NCBI GenBank assembly: GCA_964593155.1
Contig: CAZQHE010000002.1
Coordinates: 11,444 to 75,443 of the forward strand
DNA from: JAJRXK01 sp964593155
GTDB taxonomy: Bacteria; Krumholzibacteriota; Krumholzibacteriia; JAJRXK01
DNA length: 64,000 bases
Direction of reading: 5' to 3'
Position numbers and translations under genes: made by a program. The notes below the pieces were generated by a model. The model worked only from the letters and a program-made list of their open reading frames with translations. It was not told the DNA's origin and searched no databases. Below, piece by piece: positions 59,879 to 64,000 of the stretch. Each line of letters starts with the position of its first letter. Positions within the stretch are counted from its first letter, which is position 1.

Positions 59879-60238
59879 TCAGCGCTCGACCGCGGGAGGT
59901 TGCTGGTGGGTCACCGCGCGCGGGCGGCACTCGAAGAGCCGGCGCCGGCTCAGTTCGTCGCGCACGCGGCGAGCCGCCCGGCGGGAAGCAACGGCGGCCG
60001 AGGCCTCCGCGTCTACGCCCTGCGCCTCAACGTAGAGCTTCGGCCCCGACCGCAGGTCCACCTCGACGAGGCACCGGTGGTCGATGCCGCCTCGGGGACC
60101 GTTCTCGTCGGTCACCCTGACGGTGACCTTCGAGATCCGATCGGCGAAACGTGCCAACGCGAACTGGATGCGCCGTGTCACGATCTCCTGCTGCCGTCCG
60201 TCCAACGAAACCCCGTGGATGTGCAGGTCGATCCGCAT
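59879..60238 (-). CDS. ribosome hibernation-promoting factor-like (HPF/RaiA)
   Basis: A 119 aa protein beginning at ATG 60238 (MRIDLHIHGVSLDGRQQEIV). The sequence follows the beta-alpha-beta-beta-beta-alpha pattern of S30AE proteins: TRRIQFALARFADRISKVTV, RVTDENGPRGGIDHRCLVEV, LYVEAQGVDAEASAAVASRR. The family binds 30S or 100S ribosomes and stops translation under stress. The length suggests the short form without the C-terminal dimerisation domain. It precedes the baeRF gene by 13 bases, which supports a joint stress function. Confidence 0.87.
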   Translation of the reverse strand: MRIDLHIHGVSLDGRQQEIVTRRIQFALARFADRISKVTVRVTDENGPRGGIDHRCLVEVDLRSGPKLYVEAQGVDAEASAAVASRRAARRVRDELSRRRLFECRPRAVTHQQPPAVER

Positions 60239-60357
60239 GGCTTTCCGTCCCCTGGGGGCGCCCCTTCCGAGGCGTCGCGCCAGCGGTGGTGCCGCCGTCG
60301 CCTGTGCAGGATAGTGCGGAATCGTTTTCGCGATAGTAGATAATGTGACACCGACCA

Positions 60358-60372
60358 ATAGATCTGACCTAT
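60358..60372. promoter_or_regulatory. candidate LysR-type operator
   Basis: ATAGATCTGACCTAT is a 15-base imperfect dyad with the T-N11-A signature of LysR-family boxes, 21 bases before the LysR-like gene and 120 bases before the divergent HPF gene. A second dyad, ATCG-N6-CGAT, lies at 60321-60334. Autoregulation and control of the hpf gene are possible but unproven. Confidence 0.35.
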
Positions 60373-60393
60373 GTCGTCGGAAGGGGCGCGCCG

Positions 60394-61299
60394 GTGTTCG
60401 ATCTCAACTACCAGCACCTCTACTACTTCTGGGTCGTCGTTCGCGAGGGGACGGTCACCGCGGCGAGTCGCCGGGTGCACCGCTCGCAGCCGACACTCAC
60501 CGCGCAGATCCGAGCGCTCGAGGAACGACTCGGCGAGACCCTGTTCGAGCGCCAGGGCCGGCGCCTGGTGCCCACGGCCACCGGCGAGACCGTCTACCGT
60601 TACGCCGACGAGATCTTCTCCCTCGGCGCGGAGCTGCTCGACGCCCTGCGCGGCCACGGGGGCGACGTTCGGCAGCGGCTGCACGTGGGGGTGAGCGACG
60701 TGTTGCCCAAGCTGATCGCGCATCGCTTGCTGGCCCCGGCGCTGCGTATGGGGTTCCCGGTGAACCTGGTCTGCACCGAGGGTCCACCGCGCGAGCTGCT
60801 GGGACGCCTGGCGGTGCACGAACTCGATCTCGTGCTCACCGACGCGCCCATCGGTGCCGACGTGCACGTGCGTGCCTACAACCATCCGCTGGGCGAGTGC
60901 GGCATCACGGTGTTCGGGACCCGGCCGTTGGTGAGGGCCCTGCGGCACGGCTTTCCGTCGTCGCTCGACGGTGCGCCCTTCCTGATGCCGGTCGACGGAT
61001 CCATGCTTCGCCGAGGACTGCAGCGCTGGTTCGACACCCACAACCTCCGGCCCGACGTGGTGGGAGAGTTCGCCGACAGCGCTCTCATGAAGACCTTCGC
61101 GCAGCAGGGGGTCGGGCTCATGGCCGGCCCCTCGGTGATCGAGGAGAGGATCTGCTCGCAGTACGGCGTGAAGATCGTGGGCCGGACCGACGAGGTCCGC
61201 GAGCGCTTCTACGCGATCTCGGTCGAGCGCAAGGTCACGCACCCGGCGGTGCTGGCCGTCACCGAGCGTGCCCGCGAGGAGTTGTTCGCCGAGTCCTGA
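60394..61299 (+). CDS. LysR-family regulator, NhaR-like
   Basis: A 301 aa LTTR. The start is GTG 60394, with GGAAGGGG eight bases upstream. The N-terminal winged helix is unmistakable: NYQHLYYFWVVVREGTVTAAS, HRSQPTLTAQIRALEERLG and LVPTATGETVYRYADEIF. The effector domain (HVGVSDVLPKLIAHRLLAPA; LTDAPIGADVHVRAYNHPLG) fits the NhaR branch, linked in E. coli to the Na+/H+ antiporter and to PgaABCD. No nhaA gene is present here. It is convergent with the nucleoside transporter gene (gap 10 bases). Confidence 0.87.
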   Translation: MFDLNYQHLYYFWVVVREGTVTAASRRVHRSQPTLTAQIRALEERLGETLFERQGRRLVPTATGETVYRYADEIFSLGAELLDALRGHGGDVRQRLHVGVSDVLPKLIAHRLLAPALRMGFPVNLVCTEGPPRELLGRLAVHELDLVLTDAPIGADVHVRAYNHPLGECGITVFGTRPLVRALRHGFPSSLDGAPFLMPVDGSMLRRGLQRWFDTHNLRPDVVGEFADSALMKTFAQQGVGLMAGPSVIEERICSQYGVKIVGRTDEVRERFYAISVERKVTHPAVLAVTERAREELFAES

Positions 61300-61309
61300 C
61301 CGGCCGGGC

Positions 61310-62548
61310 TCAGAGCATGATCCCGGCGATCGCCGCCGTCATGCTCGAGGCCAGAGCGCCGCCCAGCATGGCCCGCAGGCCGAGCCGCGACAGGTCGTGG
61401 CGGCGGTTCGGGGCCAGCGCGCCGATGCCGCCGATCTGGATCGAGATCGAGCTGAAGTTCGCGAAGCCGCACAGCGAGTAGGTGGCGATGGTGATCGCGC
61501 GTTCGCTCATCGCGCCTTCGGCGACCAGGCGGCCCAGCTCGGCGAAGGCGACGAACTCGTTGATCGCCAGCTTCTGGCCCAGTAGCCCGGCGAAGGTGAA
61601 GCAGTCGGCAGCGGGAACGCCCAGGCTCCACGCCACCGGCCAGAGCACGTAGCCGAAGATCTCCTGCAGCGATCCGGGCCAGGCGGTCAGCCCGAACGAG
61701 ACCATCCACGAGGCCACCCAGCCCAGCAGCGCGTTCACGAGCGCCACCAGGGCGATGAACGCCAGCAACATGGCGCCCACGTTCAGGGCGAGCTTCAGCC
61801 CCTGCGACGCGCCGTCGGCCGCCGCGTCGATCACGTTCACGGTGTCGCGCTCGTCCTGGATCTCGACGCCGCCCTTGGTGAGGCTGGTCTCGGTCTCGGG
61901 AATGAGGATGCGGGCCATCACCAGCGCCGCCGGGGCACTCATCACGCTGGCCGCCAGGAGATGGCCGGCGTCGACACCGAAGGCGATGTAGCCCGCGAGC
62001 ACGCTGCCGGCGATGGTGGCCATGCCGCCGGTCATCAGCACCATCAGCTCGGCGCGGGTCATCCGCGCGATGTAGGGGCGCACCACCAGCGGAGCCTCGG
62101 TCTGGCCGATGAACACGTTCGCCGCCACCGCCAGCGACTCCGAACCGCTCACGCCCATGAGCCGCTTCATGCCGCGGGCCAGCAGCAGCACCAGCCGCTG
62201 CATGATGCCCAGGTGGTACAGGACGCCCATCAGCGAGCTGAAGAACACGATCACGGGCAGCACGCGGAAGGCGAAGACGAAGCCGACCGGGCCGTCGGCC
62301 TCCATCAGCGGACCGAACAGGAACCGGCTTCCGTCCTCGGTGAACGACAGCAGGGTGACGGCGGCGTCACGGATCCACTCGAGGGCCCGTTGCCCGGGGG
62401 GGAACAAGTGGACGATCGCCGCGAAAGCGATCTGCAGGGTCAGCCCGGCGCCCACGAGACGCCAGTCGATGCGGCGGCGATTGGTGCTGAAGAGGACGGC
62501 GATGCCCACGAGGACACCCAGCCCGAGCACGCTGACGAGTCGTTCCAT
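61310..62548 (-). CDS. nupC: concentrative nucleoside transporter (NupC family)
   Basis: A 412 aa inner-membrane importer that uses H+ or Na+ gradients to take up nucleosides. Family features are RVLPVIVFFSSLMGVLYHLG, SGSESLAVAANVFIGQTEAP (the diagnostic G-Q-T-E-A-P), GMATIAGSVLAGYIAFG, and FVAFAELGRL and TYSLCGFANFSSISIQIGG near the end. ATG 62548 was chosen over an ATG 39 bases upstream, as the family begins near MERLVSVLGLG. It diverges from uridine kinase and hypoxanthine phosphoribosyltransferase, so uptake and salvage genes sit together. Confidence 0.93.
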   Translation of the reverse strand: MERLVSVLGLGVLVGIAVLFSTNRRRIDWRLVGAGLTLQIAFAAIVHLFPPGQRALEWIRDAAVTLLSFTEDGSRFLFGPLMEADGPVGFVFAFRVLPVIVFFSSLMGVLYHLGIMQRLVLLLARGMKRLMGVSGSESLAVAANVFIGQTEAPLVVRPYIARMTRAELMVLMTGGMATIAGSVLAGYIAFGVDAGHLLAASVMSAPAALVMARILIPETETSLTKGGVEIQDERDTVNVIDAAADGASQGLKLALNVGAMLLAFIALVALVNALLGWVASWMVSFGLTAWPGSLQEIFGYVLWPVAWSLGVPAADCFTFAGLLGQKLAINEFVAFAELGRLVAEGAMSERAITIATYSLCGFANFSSISIQIGGIGALAPNRRHDLSRLGLRAMLGGALASSMTAAIAGIML

Positions 62549-62592
62549 CCGGCCAGAGTCCGACAAGGTCGCCGGGGCGTCAAGCACCCGCG

Positions 62593-62621
62593 TTGACGCC
62601 CGGCACCGGGCTGCGTAGCAT
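62593..62621 (+). promoter_or_regulatory. sigma70-like promoter of the udk-hpt operon
   Basis: TTGACG (62593-62598) and TAGCAT (62616-62621) are separated by exactly 17 bases, matching five and four consensus positions. The predicted start of transcription is about 62628, 43 bases before the udk ATG. This is the best promoter match in the window. Confidence 0.6.
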
Positions 62622-62670
62622 GGCGGGAATTGTGCCGCCGCCCCGACCGCTCACCGCGGAGACCGCAACC

Positions 62671-63351
62671 ATGGACCACGCCTCCGTCCAACCCGTCGTC
62701 ATCGGAATCGCCGGAGGCTCGGGCAGTGGGAAGACCACGGTGGCCCTGCGGGTGCAGGAGCGCTTCCCGCAGCGCACCGTCGAGATCATCCACCACGACA
62801 GCTACTACCACGACCATCCGAATCTCGACGACGAGGCCCGGGCCGCGATCAACTACGACCACCCAGCGGCCTTCGAGACCTCGCTGCTCGTGTCGCACCT
62901 CGACGAGCTGCGCGCCGGACGCGAGGTCGAGCGCCCGATCTACGACTATTCCACGCACCGGCGGCGCTCCGAGACCGAGCCCGTGCACCCGGCCGACATC
63001 GTGTTCGTCGAGGGGATCCTGGTGCTGGAGAACGCCGACCTGCGGGCCCGCATGGACATCCGCCTGTTCGTCGACGTCGACAGCGACGAGCGCTTCATCC
63101 GCCGCCTGGCCCGCGACATGGACGAGCGCGGACGGTCCATCGGTTCGGTCATCGAACAGTACCGTGACACCGTGCGTCCCATGCACCAGCAGTTCGTCGC
63201 CCCGAGCAAACGCTGGGCCCACGTGATCATCCCCGAGGGAGGCCACAACGTGGTCGCCATCGACATGATCTGCGCCAAGATCCACGACGTACTGCGGCAG
63301 CGCGGGCGGGCCGAGGGCACGCCCGCCGGCCGTGAAGGAGTCTCCCCGTGA
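62671..63351 (+). CDS. udk: uridine kinase
   Basis: A 226 aa salvage enzyme making UMP (and CMP) from uridine or cytidine with ATP or GTP. Walker A is GIAGGSGSGKTTVALRV; further conserved elements are IHHDSYYHDH, the nucleoside-binding YDHPAAFETSLL and PIYDYSTHRR, and DIVFVEGILVLENADL. ATG 62671 lies after the promoter described. The stop overlaps the GTG start of hpt (GTGA), so the two are coupled. Phosphoribulokinase-like proteins share this fold but lack the YDYSTHRR segment. Confidence 0.94.
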   Translation: MDHASVQPVVIGIAGGSGSGKTTVALRVQERFPQRTVEIIHHDSYYHDHPNLDDEARAAINYDHPAAFETSLLVSHLDELRAGREVERPIYDYSTHRRRSETEPVHPADIVFVEGILVLENADLRARMDIRLFVDVDSDERFIRRLARDMDERGRSIGSVIEQYRDTVRPMHQQFVAPSKRWAHVIIPEGGHNVVAIDMICAKIHDVLRQRGRAEGTPAGREGVSP

Positions 63352-63899
63352 GCCACGACGACCGCGAGATCGTCGAGCGCGACCCGCTCATCGAGCGCGT
63401 GCTCGTGTCCTCCGACGACATCCAGCGCCGGGTCACCGAGATCGGACGCGAGATCAGCGTGGCCTACCAGGGGCAGACGCCGATCCTGGTGTCGATCCTC
63501 AAGGGTGGGGTGGTCTTCCTGGCCGACCTCATGCGTCGCATCAGCGTGCATCACGAAATCGACTTCATGTCGATCAGCAGCTACCAGGGGCGTCAGAGCA
63601 CGGGCGTCGTGAAGATCAACATGGATCTGAAGCAGTCGATCTCCGAGCGCGACGTGTTGATCGTCGAGGACATCGTCGACACCGGCTACACGCTCGACTA
63701 CCTGCTCGAGATCCTGTGGGCACGGAGGCCCCGGTCGCTGAAGGTGTGCTCGCTGCTGAACAAGGTCGACGCGCGGCGGAAGGAAGTCCCGATCGACTAC
63801 GTGGGCTTCGACATCCCCGACGAATTCGTGATCGGCTACGGGCTCGACTACGACGAGAAGTACCGGAACCTGCCGTTCATCGCGGTCATGAAGGGCTGA
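63348..63899 (+). CDS. hpt: hypoxanthine phosphoribosyltransferase
   Basis: A 183 aa type I phosphoribosyltransferase that converts hypoxanthine or guanine plus PRPP to IMP or GMP. The PRPP loop VLIVEDIVDTGYTLDYLLE, the N-terminal YQGQTPILVSILKGGVVFLA, IDFMSISSYQG and the base-binding YVGFDIPDEFVIGYGLDY are all intact. The start is GTG 63348, overlapping the udk stop. It is followed by a strong terminator and completes the salvage group. Confidence 0.95.
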   Translation: MSHDDREIVERDPLIERVLVSSDDIQRRVTEIGREISVAYQGQTPILVSILKGGVVFLADLMRRISVHHEIDFMSISSYQGRQSTGVVKINMDLKQSISERDVLIVEDIVDTGYTLDYLLEILWARRPRSLKVCSLLNKVDARRKEVPIDYVGFDIPDEFVIGYGLDYDEKYRNLPFIAVMKG

Positions 63900-63939
63900 T
63901 CCTGGCGCTTCCGCGGCCCCTCGCGAGGCCCGCCGAATC

Positions 63940-63978
63940 GGGCCCCGGAGCGTGCCTCCGGGGCCCCTGTTTTTTCTT
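63940..63978 (+). terminator. intrinsic terminator of the udk-hpt operon
   Basis: GGGCCCCGGAG (63940-63950) pairs perfectly over 11 bp with CTCCGGGGCCC (63956-63966) around CGTGC, followed after CTG by a run of six T, then CTT. Classic intrinsic terminator. Nothing else is supportable between here and the window end. Confidence 0.9.
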
Positions 63979-64000
63979 GCATCGGCCGGTCGGCGTCCTT

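Overview
The window is about 69% GC by eye and densely packed with genes on both strands. I see no rRNA, tRNA, CRISPR array, insertion sequence or phage gene. It looks like chromosomal backbone of a didermic bacterium: there are two Omp85/POTRA outer-membrane barrels, a DUF5916 barrel, a diacylglyceryl-type lipoprotein and many Sec signal peptides. A secreted C25 (gingipain-type) protease ending in a FlgD-like/type IX-style C-terminal module, together with a complex I operon lacking nuoEFG between nuoD and nuoH, suggests the FCB side of the tree (for example Krumholzibacteria-, Eisenbacteria- or Latescibacteria-like candidate phyla). That placement is inference.

Layout. 1-9025: 3' end of nuoC, then nuoD-H-I-J-K-L-M-N, the hydrogenase-like and membrane parts of respiratory complex I. 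9259-17549: the C25 protease, then a leftward trio (aminoglycoside-phosphotransferase-like kinase, DNA methyltransferase with a histone-like tail, NUDIX hydrolase), then a DUF5916 barrel. 17563-17796: a promoter-structured RNA-terminator unit that I could not match to a known family. 17883-21941: a YhaO/YhaN (SbcD/SbcC-like) pair. 21974-29479: phosphoglucose isomerase, a hybrid phosphorelay protein with a decayed kinase core, a PAP2 phosphatase, phosphoglucomutase/phosphomannomutase and an agmatinase-family enzyme. 29198-33444: a leftward run of small genes (cupin, two membrane proteins, DUF429), a RibD/DHFR-ASCH fusion and an NYN-S1 RNA-processing-like protein.

33718-38091: selenide, water dikinase, itself read through an in-frame UGA as a selenoprotein; an Omp85 protein; an SPFH protein; an unknown helical protein; and a small heat-shock protein. 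38333-44802: a second POTRA barrel, a polysaccharide flippase, rhomboid protease, a secreted unknown and two glycosyltransferases around a stand-alone cNMP-binding-like domain. 45002-53700: GyrI-like protein, an ADP/ATP-carrier-like transporter fused to HEAT repeats with a partner carrying two cNMP-like domains, a renalase-like flavoprotein, a lipoprotein resembling a degenerate CHAT domain, and a TerB/DUF533 protein. 53774-63899: glutaryl-CoA dehydrogenase, MiaE, purine nucleoside phosphorylase, a sulfatase-fold enzyme, a receiver protein, a baeRF/HPF ribosome-stress pair, a NhaR-like LysR regulator, and a nucleoside salvage group (NupC transporter, uridine kinase, hypoxanthine phosphoribosyltransferase) closed by a strong terminator.

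Themes are respiratory energy conservation without an NADH module at this locus, nucleoside uptake and salvage, envelope biogenesis and ribosome stress. I do not see one clear new multi-gene defence or metabolic system. The best leads are the unassigned structured RNA, the selenoprotein SelD, the hybrid kinase whose phosphoacceptor His is Asp, the transporter-HEAT plus dual cNMP pair, the NYN-acidic linker-S1 fusion and the baeRF-HPF pair.
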